From: Dichomitus squalens LYAD-421 SS1
Taxonomy: Eukaryota; Basidiomycota; Agaricomycetes; Polyporales; Polyporaceae
Direction of reading: 5' to 3'
Assembly: GCF_000275845.1 (NCBI RefSeq)
Contig: NW_006766920.1
Location: 48,147 to 112,146, forward strand
DNA: 64,000 bases
In this document: positions 25,601 to 36,485 of the stretch, one piece after another
Numbering within the stretch: the stretch's first letter is position 1
How the letters are laid out: each line of letters starts with the position of its first letter
Made by a program: the position numbers and the translations under genes
The notes under the pieces: model-generated
What the model was told of the DNA's origin: nothing
Seen by the model: only the letters and a program-made list of their open reading frames with translations
Database searches by the model: none

Positions 25601-25778
25601 ACCGCGCGGTACGATTTGGGTCCTGGGCACACTCGCAGTCGCGCAAGGCCGCCGAATCCGCTGTCGGCGATTGCAAACACCAACCGCACACATGTGACCA
25701 CCGGTGCATCAGCACCTCTTCTGTCAAGCAGAGGTCATTTGCTCACCCTCAGTGACGCAGTGGGGAAATCGGTGAGAA

Positions 25779-25820
25779 GCACCTCATGCTCGCCAGCCCG
25801 AGCATGTAGTCATGAGGTGC
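25779..25820. repeat. imperfect hairpin (inverted repeat)
   Basis: GCACCTCATGCTCG at 25779-25792 is answered by CGAGCAT (25799-25805) and CATGAGGTGC (25811-25820), with a 5-nt bulge. The outer sequences GGGGAAA (25762-25768) and TTTTCCC (25824-25830) extend the symmetry. It lies in non-coding DNA and could form a stable stem. Confidence 0.6.
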
Positions 25821-26790
25821 GCGTTTTCCCTTCGCGCTACGAAGAAGCGGCGGGGCGTGTCTCGCCGCGCTGCGTTTGTTTGTACCTCGTGACGACCGTC
25901 GTTCGCTATTGATGTCGTTATTGCTTATTGGCGGTCGAAAGACAGATCGAAATGAGACAACTTGTCGTTTGTAACGCGATATTCTGGCTTCCATAATGGG
26001 ACGCCTCAAAGCGGGATTTGTGGCCTCAAGCGGTGGTCTGCACCTAACAGGTTTTTCGCCCCACGTACGGTTCTGCCTGGATAAGCACGGAATGAAGAAG
26101 TCAAGGCACACGGTCAGGTGTACGGAGGTTTGTTAGGGGTGACAGATAGAATCCTCTGAGCATGTGACCTGACGCGCCCTCGAGCACCGACGATCACGAA
26201 ATATGGTATCTGCGTAGAGCCTCCACCCATGAGAGGCTGAGACGAGAAGGGAGCGTCCAGGAACCCACCCTGGACCCGTTGCAAAACGCACGTCATGCCG
26301 ACTCTCCGCGACGTTTCATGGAAGTAATTCTTGGGCTTCTACAATGGCCACTAGAGCCACTCACCCTCCCCGAACGTGAAGTATGAGACCGTCGCACATC
26401 GGTGTGGATTAGAGCTCAATTTGGATCCGATAACTACTCGCCGACGTACGGTATGAAATTTAGGGTTGGGTGTGTCGCTTCATAGCAACAAGCCTGTACC
26501 TGCTTCGTACACGGCCCGCCACATTGCTCGCAAAACGAGAGATATGAGAAGTTGTCTTTCTTGTGTTGTTGAGCCGCAGCTTCACAGAGACTCCGCATCA
26601 CCCCTGATGCTGAAATCCGACACGACGTTCGCTCCGAACGTCTTGTAGTGGATCTCTGTGTACTCTCACCAACGATGACTTGAGGAACTATGACTCCCAC
26701 AACACGCGATATGCAATCTTTGTGTCTAGCAATGCATCGAGTTGGCTTTCCGTATTAGCCTTGACGAGAGGAGTGAATGGGTATGGCTTA

Positions 26791-27171
26791 CTGAAGCTGG
26801 GTGGCCTGTGTCCCAATGTGGTGTTGGGTCGCGGAATGGAATAGAGTTGCGTCTCGTGCTACCACGACCGTGAGATTTTTGATGGTGACCCTGACTCTCC
26901 CATCCGCACCGGACATCGAGGTACCCAGCGACACATCGCTCCAATGGAGGATCCGAAGGAAGCACTTCGGGTGCAGGGGTTGGAAGCAAGCGTCAACGTT
27001 TACGCGGCCTGTGAGAGCCGGAGCCTCTAACGCAGGTGGTTCCCTGCGAAAGTGCGTAAAGAAGCGTGAGGGATGAGCAAGGAATATTTGGTAGCGTGTC
27101 AGACGCGCGTCCAAAGGGAAGGACAGGTCAAAACTGAGGTGTATACCGTCGCCCGTCGTCGACCATTGACC
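26791..27171 (-). other. exon-like open segment, unrecognised
   Basis: On the minus strand an open frame reads through segments such as GDGIHLSFDLSFPLDARL, YQIFLAHPSRFFTHF, LTGRVNVDACF and VRVTIKNLTVVV. The composition is protein-like (alternating hydrophobic residues, charged breaks), unlike most open stretches nearby. I could not place it in a family or join it to further exons. It may be part of a decayed gene or a chance frame. Confidence 0.25.
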
Positions 27172-27926
27172 AAACAGATGTGATGGCTTGTCTCACGCAT
27201 CAAGTGTATCCACTGGACGGTGCGAGTCGCATTGCGAGCGTGGGCGGACGAAGCTATGATTAGGTCATGGAAGGAGCCACTCTCGGACGGAGGTACGCGT
27301 ATGGGATACGCTTCCCGCCACCCTCGAGAAACTCACCGTGCACTCTCTGTAGGCGTGAACACTGCAAGAGTGCCACCGAATGCACGTCTCGCGTGGTTGG
27401 ACATGCTGGATATCGGCGGCTTTGAGCTATCGATTTGATCATCGGATTAGAAGCAGAGTTGGGATTTGGGTTCGGCATGACATACCACTGGCTCGATAAC
27501 ACAGAAAAGTTCCGCGAGTGCCTGTCCCTTTCACCCCTTCAGGTCCGTCCGAATCTCGTTACGGGTCGGCTCTCCGTGCTGAATCGTTCTCGTAAGTGGT
27601 GTTACACTTCGTAGACATTCCGGAGTCCAAGATATTGCAAGAAGAAGTCGGGCATCACCTAGGTCAGAAGTAGTGCGCATCGACGCGACGATATTTGCCG
27701 ACACGCCAAGCAGATGCCAGCTGAGGGAGCGTCAAAGTAACACCGTATAAGGTTTGTGTCACGTGCAACCGGCTCCGTAATCGAAACCCGGTCTGATAGG
27801 GCAAGCCTGGCGTCCGATACGGTCAACTCGACTCATATGCATACCACGGCACGTTCAGCTTTAAGCAGCAAAGTATAGGATCAGCACTTCACGGTCAAGA
27901 GGGAAAGTGCTGCGGCAGATTGGAAG

Positions 27927-29478
27927 ATGAAGACCCGCATTGTTGACGCCAGTATGTGTCGGGGACTCAACCCGTGAGATCAAGTACTGACGCAATCTCT
28001 TCGCAGATTTTCCTCGCACGCTCGACCAGCGTGTCTATCACCTTGGCCTTCGCGCTGGTGAAGTGGCCAATCGTATTGTACGCCCTTTCAAACTGTCCCT
28101 TCCACGAGTATGGAGGCTAAGCAATACCATCACAGATCACGCTAGGCACACCTTCGCGGGCTCATGGCATCGCTTCTTACCTGGACCCAGTCCCGATCGC
28201 GTTTAAACTCACGTCTGAACGTGGTTTTACGACCATTACTGGTCGTTACAAGGGAGTGCCCGTTTCGATTGTCAGCATTGGGATGGGTCATCCGAACGCG
28301 GATTTCTTTGTGCGGGAGGTAAGAGAATGTTTGAACGGCGAGATGGTTGTGGTGAGGTCAGTGAAGTTCTGTCTCTGCGCGTTTCTTGCGCATTTCAGCT
28401 CACTTAATTATTCTGATACTATCGCCGCGCCCAAGGCTCGGGTCTTGTGGCGCCCTCATTGATGTTCCCGTGGGATCTGTCGTAGTTCCTAAGGGTAGTA
28501 TTGCTGTTACGAGGAACTATGATTTCGACTTCGTGTCCGGAGCGTCGGAAGGGCAACCTTACCGACTAAGCAAGCCGGTACGTCCCTATATCCTCCTCAA
28601 TGAATATAATCGATTGACCGATGCCCTCAAGGTGATGGCGGATCAGCTCCTGCACGAAGCGGTGAGAGACATGCATTATGCTCCTTAAGTTGAGGTCAAT
28701 TTCAAACCCACACTAGATAGTCAAGGCATTGAGAACGACTCAACCTACGGGGATCAACACATCAATTGTAGACCACGCCCTCAATGCGTCTGCAGACAGG
28801 TAGACCATATCTTCACAAGCCGCATCCAATCTTGAGCCAATAGCTACATGTGCAGCTTCTACTCTTCACAAGGACGCCAAACGTCGTTTCCGGACCATAA
28901 CTCGGACCTTATTTCTCGCCTCATGACCGGACACAGAGATCTGGCCACATTCGAGGTAAATCTCCCGATCCTAGCTCAGGCGCCATTCTCACGGGTTTCA
29001 TGTCCTTCCAAGATGGAAACGTTCCATATCTTGCACCTTGCAGCGTGCTGGGCACCCGAAGTGAAACCGAGTAGCGCAGAAGCGCCCCCTCTTCAACACG
29101 CACCAACTGAGCCTTCCATCCCATCTGCCGCGCACTCACCATCCACCCAGACAAACATTTCTGATGTCGTCGCCTCTTCCTCCGGGAGCGAGTTGCTAAG
29201 GCCTCCACCCCGCATCCGGGCGGCAGCTGCTCAGATGGTGTTTGCCTCACGCACGTCACAGGACTTCATAACACCCCAGGATGTGGCGAAGATAGAGGCG
29301 TGGACAGGGCGTGCTGTGCTGGAAGCTTTGGCCGGGATCGAGATCGAGCCTGACGTAAGTGCCATACTGTCCAGCTCCACTTGATGGCTTAGCTGCTTGC
29401 GTGTGATTGCAGAGGTTGCACGAGGAGGTTGGAAGTGTATGGGAATTAAAGGACGACGCTGAGGCGGTCCCCCGATAG
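27927..29478 (+). CDS. uridine phosphorylase family protein
   Basis: Nine exons (27927-27951, 28007-28077, 28136-28356, 28436-28577, 28632-28661, 28717-28799, 28856-28955, 29013-29354, 29413-29478) encode 359 residues. The first exon is only 25 nt and ends inside ANFPRT; a 30-nt exon lies in the middle. The chain carries YHLGLRAGEVANRI, SERGFTTITGRYKGVPV, SIGMGHPNADFFVRE, LGSCGALIDVPVGSVVVP, NASADSFYSSQGR, METFHILHLA and RAAAAQMVFASR. These are hallmarks of the PNP/UDP phosphorylase superfamily, uridine phosphorylase branch, including the phosphate-binding GxGxxx stretch and the purine/pyrimidine site Glu in MET. It cleaves uridine with phosphate to uracil and ribose-1-phosphate in the cytosol. 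An insertion rich in Ser/Pro (about residues 250-300) is a fungal addition. All splice phases agree. Confidence 0.9.
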
Positions 29479-32400
29479 ACGGGGAGGGAACATGTTGCCT
29501 GATTTGTCATGATGGACACACAGGACATATTGAGGAATAGAAATCGTATAGAGAAGTGTCACTACAATACAAACCTTCTTACTTATTCAGCGACGTATGT
29601 GTGGTATATCACGCGACCAAAGTGAGTGATTGCGTTGGTTAGGGTTAGGGAGATTAACTCCAAAACCGTTGGAGAGACTCGGTATAGCATTGGCACAGTA
29701 CCTCATTCTCTATCTCCATAAGGGCGAGGGTGACCAAAGTGAAGCTCACGCTTTATGTGAATAGCTGCTCTGATCTTGTGATCTCAAAGCCATGACGTCC
29801 CACCGAGCTTTGTGGTGATGTAACTTGCCCTTAAACCACCGACGTCGAGGTTGAATCAGTGGGATCTTCCCATGCTTAGATCACAGCAACGGCGGCCGAC
29901 GTTTGCCCCACGTGCTGCACTGAAAATACCAATGTTGCAGAGCTTCTTCGAGATATCTCAATTGTCGCGGCGACCATATCGAGCTGCAACATGCGCCGCT
30001 TGCTGCTAGTGCAGCCTTCAACTGGAGACCCTGTAGCTTGCTTCCATCTGAAGGCCAAAAGGTGTCAAGGTTTAGACAAAACGGCAAACGGAAAATTGAA
30101 TGGATAGAGGGAGTGAAGCGACTCAGCTTACTCCACTTCAGCTTACTTGGGCTCAGCTAGGAGCGAAGGAACAGCGTTCCAACATGGCACATGGCATACA
30201 TGATCGGGCGCATCCGTGTGCTTCTCTGCGTGTACCAATAGCTGACGATTGCATCCGGGCTCGTTGTCAACGGTGAGGATATGTTTTGAGAGAGACTAAA
30301 ATTGGCGGCACCGATGACAGACTGCAGCTGAGTGATGTACGTAAGGACATTGCACTACACGCCTCGCATTGTGTACATCTTGTGGGTGTCTGTAGGACAA
30401 TCCGGCGATCAGAATACTGACAAACACCGCCATACATTTCCAAGAAAAGGTTCATTTCAAAAGCATGTGGATCCAGGAAGGAGTGCGAACCTGCGTAGAT
30501 TCTCGTGCGCGGCCAGGGCACGTCTGGGAAACCAGGAACGCACCGATGAAGGGCCGGCTGACCCTTGTAGTTGTAGTTCAAGCCCCGACCTCGTCGTCTG
30601 GTCATCTGGCACGTAGAGCGGAAAATCGCCCGGTTCCAAGCGGATCCAATGGGAGCCCAGGGGTTACATGAAGACAGATTCTTAGGCATAACCGCACCCT
30701 GAACTCGTCTCGGGGTACAGTTTTGGCAAAACCACGTTACCGGAGGGGTCTAATCTGTTCGATCTGTCCATCAGCAACCCAGCCGATGGAGACTCTTGAG
30801 CACGGACCTTTTCTGCAATGTAGATTGGGCGCGAGATTGACGCTACATCGCCAGGAATGTCCGTCTGTGTACAGGCACGCCGCATGCTGGGAATGCCAGG
30901 CTATGTTTGCTACCCTGATAACCGGCTTCAGATGGCGAGAGATGGAGACCGCCTAGTCTGGAGATAGACAAGGAGCATGAGAACGCCAGACCGGAGCGGA
31001 AGCGGGTGACCGCAGCCATCGACATGGGACCCAGAAGAGCGTTCCCTGTCGAGATCTACGCACTCAGCTTACACACAATGCAGTGGGCTATAGGCAACGC
31101 ATCCACGGCAGCCATGTTACCTACAATGCTCGCGGATAGAGGCAAGAAGTACTGCGGGTGGCCTTCAAGGGATTGTCGCACGGATGGCGCAATGCAATCT
31201 CTTCGTACCTCGAGGACTTTCCAGCAGCAAATGGGCGTCTAGGAGCTTCACCCCTGACGTGCATCTCCACTTCCCCATTCCTATGAGAGATTTGGACGGA
31301 GATATACCGTAGAAACGCTGCATTAAACCTTCGTATTGACGACTTGCTGGTGGATACTTCGGAGCCGAGGTCGAGACTGGTCTGTTAATTGCCAAAGAGC
31401 GTGGGAGGCGCCGACGACAAGCGAACATGCGAGTAGCCAGTCAGTCTCACTATACACCCCATTTGCCCAAGGCGGAGCATATCTTACCTGAGCTACCGGT
31501 AGAAGGGCAATAGAATTATGCGGTATCGCCGCTCTTCCCAGCGACAGCCATCTATCGTATCCGGACGGGCGCACCAGGCTTCCAGGGCTCCACGCCCCTC
31601 GATACAATCATCGACGTTCGTCGCACGTCATGCAGCCTGCGAACGCGACGGCGGACGCGCAGGCATGGCGATTGCGTCGGATTGGAACGAATATCACCGT
31701 CTAGATCTTTTCAAAATAGCCAATTAGACTTTCAGAGCTACCACGTGATGCAAGTTCCTAGTTACGCACCTTGTCCTATCAAGCCAGCAGTAGAAAGGCA
31801 GCGAATGGGGCGACTAGGGTGAGCAACATCGCGAAGCCAACTCTATTCTACGCGGAGAAAGCTTGGATAATCTTCTGGGAAACTTGACGTACGTCCTCCC
31901 ACCCACTTGTGAGCCGAATTCATTCGCTTGTATACCCTACTCGCGCAAAAAAAATCGATAAGCAACCATACGATGAATCGCGAGAGCTGGACTTAATGAA
32001 GCACAGCGAAATTCGACGCACGGAGGTGGTGGTATAAAGTACAGCACCAGAAGCGCTTTGACATTCCAGCCACTGCTAGTACTGGGTCCATTGAACTCCA
32101 TTCAACTACAGAGCGTCATCGTCAATCTATGCTCCCTGGACTTATCCTCGCGGTTCACTCGCTATCGCGGTGAGCCTTTAGGTGTCACGGCCACGGGCTG
32201 TTCGGCGACGCTGGGAAATTATGAGAAGGCAGCGCTCTGTATCGAGTACCTCGCGTCTCCACCTTCGATTCTTGGGCGGCATCTATCCTTGGAGGCCTGA
32301 CCGCTCCTTGTACTCTATCTCCCAAACATTGTTCGGCGACATGAGCAAGAGCACGGGGGCTCGTCAGGTATGTTGCCAATACTACACTTCGAAGTTCGCA

Positions 32401-32799
32401 CCGAGCAATCATTTTTATCACTTTCCCCTACCGATCGACGGACAAATCGGACAACGACCAAGGGCAAGGCAGGCCGCGTCCGCAGTACTGGCAGATGCCG
32501 ATCGTCCCTGCGCGCGGTGGCTGTGACGACCAAAATTGGTAAGCGGTGATTCGGATCATCGCTGGCTTGCTCCAACTCCCAACTCCCTCGGTAGGAAACA
32601 CGGTGGTGCAGGGTCGACCGTGCTGAAACAATCAGCCGTCGCCGCTGGCTGTCGTGGCTACTTCCGCCGTCGTCTGAGCTGGCGACTTTCAAATTCGCCG
32701 AGGCCAAGATCCTATACTGATAGAGTTCGGAATCGCAAAGCCAGCAGAAAAGTAGGATTTGCGCAGAAGTCTGCGAACGACCTTTGACCAAATCTCCTA
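29479..32799. other. gene-poor stretch with a short telomere-like repeat
   Basis: A 3.3-kb interval from the uridine phosphorylase 3' end to the inverted-repeat element. It contains two TTAGGG units at 29637-29650 and a short CAGCTTACT duplication near 30125-30150. Open stretches on minus at 30267-30689 and 31323-31607 look partly protein-like, but I found no domain or consistent exon chain. Confidence 0.4.
29637..29650 (+). repeat. two interstitial TTAGGG units
   Basis: The sequence GGTTAGGGTTAGGG equals two copies of the fungal telomere repeat inside an otherwise unique region. Two units can arise by chance or by break repair. Confidence 0.6.
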
Positions 32800-33575
32800 C
32801 AGTGATTAACGGGTCCTTGGGACAGTCAAATCGTGGTCCCTGTATTATGCCGATCCCTGTCCCTTCTGTTCAAATCGAAGTAGGTAGTCATATAAAGCAT
32901 CACATGAATTATGCTCACCTGTAATTGGGGGATGAACCAAGGGCGTATGAACCAGATCGAAGCAACTGTTGTAAAATTTCCGTTATCATGGGTCCTTGGG
33001 ACAAGCACTTAATTTCCTTGTACAGTCGACACCGTAATAACCCATACCCCTTGGGATAAGCCCCCAAGTATGGGTTATAGCAGGTTATGGACTTAGACAG
33101 ATTAAGCGCTATACTAAGGGCTCGTATAATGGCCGGCGTCTGATGGGCGCTTGAACACCCAGTCCCGGGTGACGCCAGGGATTTGCTATAGGCGTTGAGC
33201 CCGTGAACTGTCTAGGAGCATTTCAAAACGTCAGGAGGTCATAAAGAATAAGCTCAGATAGTGAGTCTAGGCAAACGTAGCCGCTTGAAAGCCTCTGGCA
33301 GTGGTGGATATCGCGTAGGCTATGGGTTATCCCGGCCTGAAAGACCATGGGATATGGACTATAACAGTATTATGGGTTATGTAGTCGATTTCCCCCTATA
33401 CCAACTCGGGAGATGTGGTTTCTATGGGCTATTACAGATTATGGGTTAGAACAGGTATGGGTTATTACGGTGTCGACTGTATATACATATATAAATTATT
33501 CCTGGTCAGTGCATTGGGAGGGGAGCGGCAAATTGGGTAGTGTCCCAAGGACTCCCAAGGAGCCGTTAATCACTG
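32800..33575. mobile_element. MITE-like element with TIRs and TA target duplication
   Basis: The left end CAGTGATTAACGG (32800-32812) is the exact reverse complement of the right end at 33563-33575. A TA lies directly outside each end (32798-32799 and 33576-33577), the target duplication typical of Tc1/mariner-pogo elements. Beyond the 13-bp ends the two sides still share TCCTTGGGA. The element is 776 bp, has no transposase and no long coding frame, and contains a second inverted pair of 28 bp at 33021-33048 and 33454-33481. A non-autonomous DNA transposon (MITE) is the best reading. I cannot see other copies, so family status is inferred. Confidence 0.75.
33021..33481. repeat. perfect 28-bp inverted repeat inside the element
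   Basis: The 28 bases at 33021-33048 (starting TACAGTCGACACCG) are the exact reverse complement of 33454-33481. Between and around them the 9-mer ATGGGTTAT occurs at 33070, 33322, 33372 and 33457. It also occurs inverted at 33037, and as a one-base variant near 33440. The segment 33037-33078 is itself a hairpin built from the inverted 9-mers and CCCC/GGGG-type runs. This could be a nested element or a set of binding sites for a transposase. Confidence 0.75.
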
Positions 33576-33577
33576 TA

Positions 33578-33999
33578 ATCACTGGAGGTCTGACACTGGC
33601 CAATGGCCATGAGGCACAGGCGCGACGCCGGTGTACTCGGACACTGAGCATCTACCATATAAATACACTCAATCGGTAGACAACCTCTGTTCCTCACTTT
33701 CTGACCTACTTTTCGAAACCGCACGGCAGTAGTCATGTAAGACTGGTACCAGTCATCTGTCACCGGCGTCGTCCCTGAACTTTGCGAGATGCCGACACAT
33801 CCACATGACCACCTCGGGCGTGGCACGGCCCTACAGTCGCCGCTCGCAGTACGGCTACGTTGTAGAAGCCGGTTAGACAAACCTAGTTTGCAATGACACG
33901 GATGGTCCACTTCCGCGGACACGATGCACGCGTACAGCAGACCTGTAGGTGAAGCGCAGTCTGGCTTATTATTAGGTATACTAACGCATGACGTTCTGG
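33578..33999. other. 3' flank of the Gdt1-type gene
   Basis: A 420-bp stretch between the inverted-repeat element and the stop codon of the minus-strand transporter. Nothing coding is supported; it probably holds the transporter's 3' UTR. Confidence 0.4.
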
Positions 34000-35014
34000 T
34001 CATGATGTCGATAATGGATGCAAGTCCGCCTTGTCCGTGTCTATCGGGAGGAATGCTTCGTACAAATACACAATACCAAACAGCAGGAACAGCCCGCTTG
34101 CCGCCAACGTCACTGCGGGAGGTGAGTCAGGAGTCAGTAGGGCTCCTACCGGCAGTCCCGGAGATATATCAATTGCGCACGTACCATGCTTCACAGATAT
34201 TTTCGTGGATACATATCGACCCCCCATGACGGCGAGCGCAGTACAGCACGAGTGGCCGACTATCGTGCCGAACGCTACAACATACAAATTCTGCACGCGA
34301 GGCTCGGAGATGAGGTTATATATATAGAACAAGGGCAAAGCAACTACTCACATCGGCGGCGGCAAGCGCGATAGTCGATATCTGGCTGCGGTCTCCCCAC
34401 TCTCCAAGAAATGTGAGCACGAACGCCTGCACAAACACAGGTCCAAGGAGATAGCTGAAGAAGTTGCGCGCGGACTCGGCATAGGTCTTCATAGCATGCT
34501 TCGTCTGTGAGCGCGGTGACGCGGGGCGCCCGCTATTGGACCGTCGCCGTACATGTCCGGTTCCGTGACCTGCTTCAATGGATTCGAGTGGCACGACGAC
34601 CTGTCCGCCCTCCCCGACACCACCCGTACCGTCGTGTGTAGCCTCGTCCCCCTCGATGTCCTCCTCCGCTTCCTTCAACTCCTCCTGAATTTTCTCGTTC
34701 CCGCCCTTCATTTCGCGACCTTCCTGGAGCATCTTTACACCAAAGACAAGGAAGAGGGCGGCTGCGCACGCCTGTGTCCACTTGCGGGGGATGAGGGCGG
34801 GGAGGATGTGACCAAGCCCAGCGGAGAGGAGCGACATGACGACGAGGGAGCCGAAAGCCCCAGCGAAAACGATGAGGCGCGGATGGCGCATGGCCAAGAT
34901 GGCGGCAATGAGAAATGTCTTGTCCCCAATCTCAGAGAATATGATCATCGCGAACGACCGCCAGAGCGCGTGGAATGCACCCTCGTCGGATACGGGCAGA
35001 ACATCTTGGGCCAT
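34000..35014 (-). CDS. Gdt1/TMEM165-type Ca2+/Mn2+ transporter (UPF0016)
   Basis: Three exons (35014-34352, 34290-34185, 34112-34000) encode 293 residues. The family has two related membrane repeats, each with an ExGD(K/R)(T/S) motif. Here they read SEIGDKTF near residue 30 and GEWGDRSQ near residue 208. Each is followed by two further hydrophobic segments. A charged cytosolic loop between the repeats is Glu- and Ser/Arg-rich (about residues 100-180). Gdt1 proteins sit in Golgi membranes and exchange Ca2+ or Mn2+ for protons, supporting glycosylation. Upstream a likely 5'-UTR intron (donor GTATGAG, acceptor about 8 nt before ATG) supports the start at 35014. No in-frame stop or shift was found. 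Confidence 0.92.
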
Positions 35015-36485
35015 TCAAAGCCTGTCTGGTGTTCAGCTCACAACATGCATGAAACAGATCGGACTCATACCTCTAAGCACCTGGTATATGTCGTGAATCA
35101 AACCAAAAGGAGCGTAGGGTCGAAGGGGTGTAGAAAGGAGGACCGAAGGATGAGGAGACGGACGGACAGGTTCAGTCCCAAGACACGTACGGGCGCCTGA
35201 ACGTACGCACAGTCTCTCACGTGAGCGGATGGAGCCTTCGCCAATCGCCGCTGTCAGCGAATTCGGCTGACTTGAATATCCTCCTCCGCTTTCACCGTGC
35301 CTACGCGGCAGTGGTTTTCAAGTAGCCTGCCCCTATTCATCACGGATGGTTATTGCGAAGCCGGTCGATGACCTACCTGCGGGAAAGAAGCAGAAAGCGG
35401 ACTAAGGTCGCCTTTAACCCACTGCACGTCGCGACTTTGACGCCACCGTATGCCCTTGGAAGATTCTACTGAGTGAATACTTGCTATCTCATTGGACAGT
35501 GTACAAGTCCACTCACGTCCTTGATTCTAGTCTGCAGCAGCCCCGCCTGCAAGCAGTAGGATATGTCAAGCAATGCGACACGAGTGCACGATTTGGAGGT
35601 CAAGTTGCTCGCTGTGAGACCTGCTTTTACTCGGTCTAAATCAATATCGTCAGGGTCGAACAGAGTTATGTCTTCTCATAGCGTCCACTCGGTACCGGAT
35701 CACCGATTCGTACACGTACGACTAGCCCTGTGCGGAACCGATAGTCCTCCTTCCCGCGCTGTCTCCCTTTGCGCTGCCTGGGAGTTGCCCCTTCGCGGAC
35801 CTCAATGCTATTTTCAGAGACATACGCAATATGCTCTTGCGCAGTGTGTAATACTCTCCTGCATCGGCCTGACGCGAAGCTACCTCGCTACAGATGTCGT
35901 AACCCAAGCCTCTAACAGAGGAGCGAGCGCACCCTCGCTGCTACCAGCTGAGCCGTCGGGGACAATCAGGTTGAAGGGGAGGTGCTGAAGACGGCAGCCC
36001 CTGTGACCATTCATTACGTGGTGAGCAATCTGCAACGTGTCCTCTTCTTGTCGCGGGAGCCCGTGGGCCCGTGAGGATGGATTCCACGGACCGTGGTAGC
36101 TGCTGACCCATATCTCTCAGCCGAAGGTTACCCGCCATAACGGAGCTGCTTAATTCTGTCTCACCACTCTCTTGTAGTCGTGGCGTATATCCAAAATATT
36201 ACTCGGCGATGGCAGTTATAATCGCACCCAAAGCAATGCACCGGCCATTCTCCAGTGTTACGTCGCACTCGCTCGTCGTGGTCTAGATCTATGGCACAGG
36301 TAACATCATATCATGTACATACGCCTGTGGCAGCATTCAAATTTACTTGTTGAGTGATACCCCAACACCGTGATTCCATCTGGTTACTGCATGCAAGGCA
36401 ACGAGCTATTGATCGCGGCTGTTCTTATACATACAGCACGCATTGCACTAAGCTATTGCGATTAGCTTCGAGCAAGCGTATGGGC
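35015..36485. other. intergenic between Gdt1-type gene and permease 3' end
   Basis: About 1.5 kb. The first 150 bp should contain the transporter's 5' UTR, including a probable intron on the minus strand. Open stretches near 35563-35988 and 35941-36138 carry no domain. No repeat or RNA gene was recognised. Confidence 0.4.

Larger units (their letters stand above)
22640..27926. other. 5.3-kb gene-poor stretch
   Basis: It holds the pyrimidine-rich HMG promoter (about 22.64-23.1 kb), a long inverted repeat at 25779-25820, and one exon-like open segment on minus near 26.79-27.17 kb (listed separately). Other open stretches, such as 23258-23913 and 25219-25755, overlap on opposite strands and show no domains. 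No transposase, reverse transcriptase or RNA gene was seen. Confidence 0.4.

Noticed and set aside
34553..35200. 215-codon open frame on plus
   Set aside because: Antisense shadow of the Gdt1-type gene, whose motifs on minus are unambiguous.
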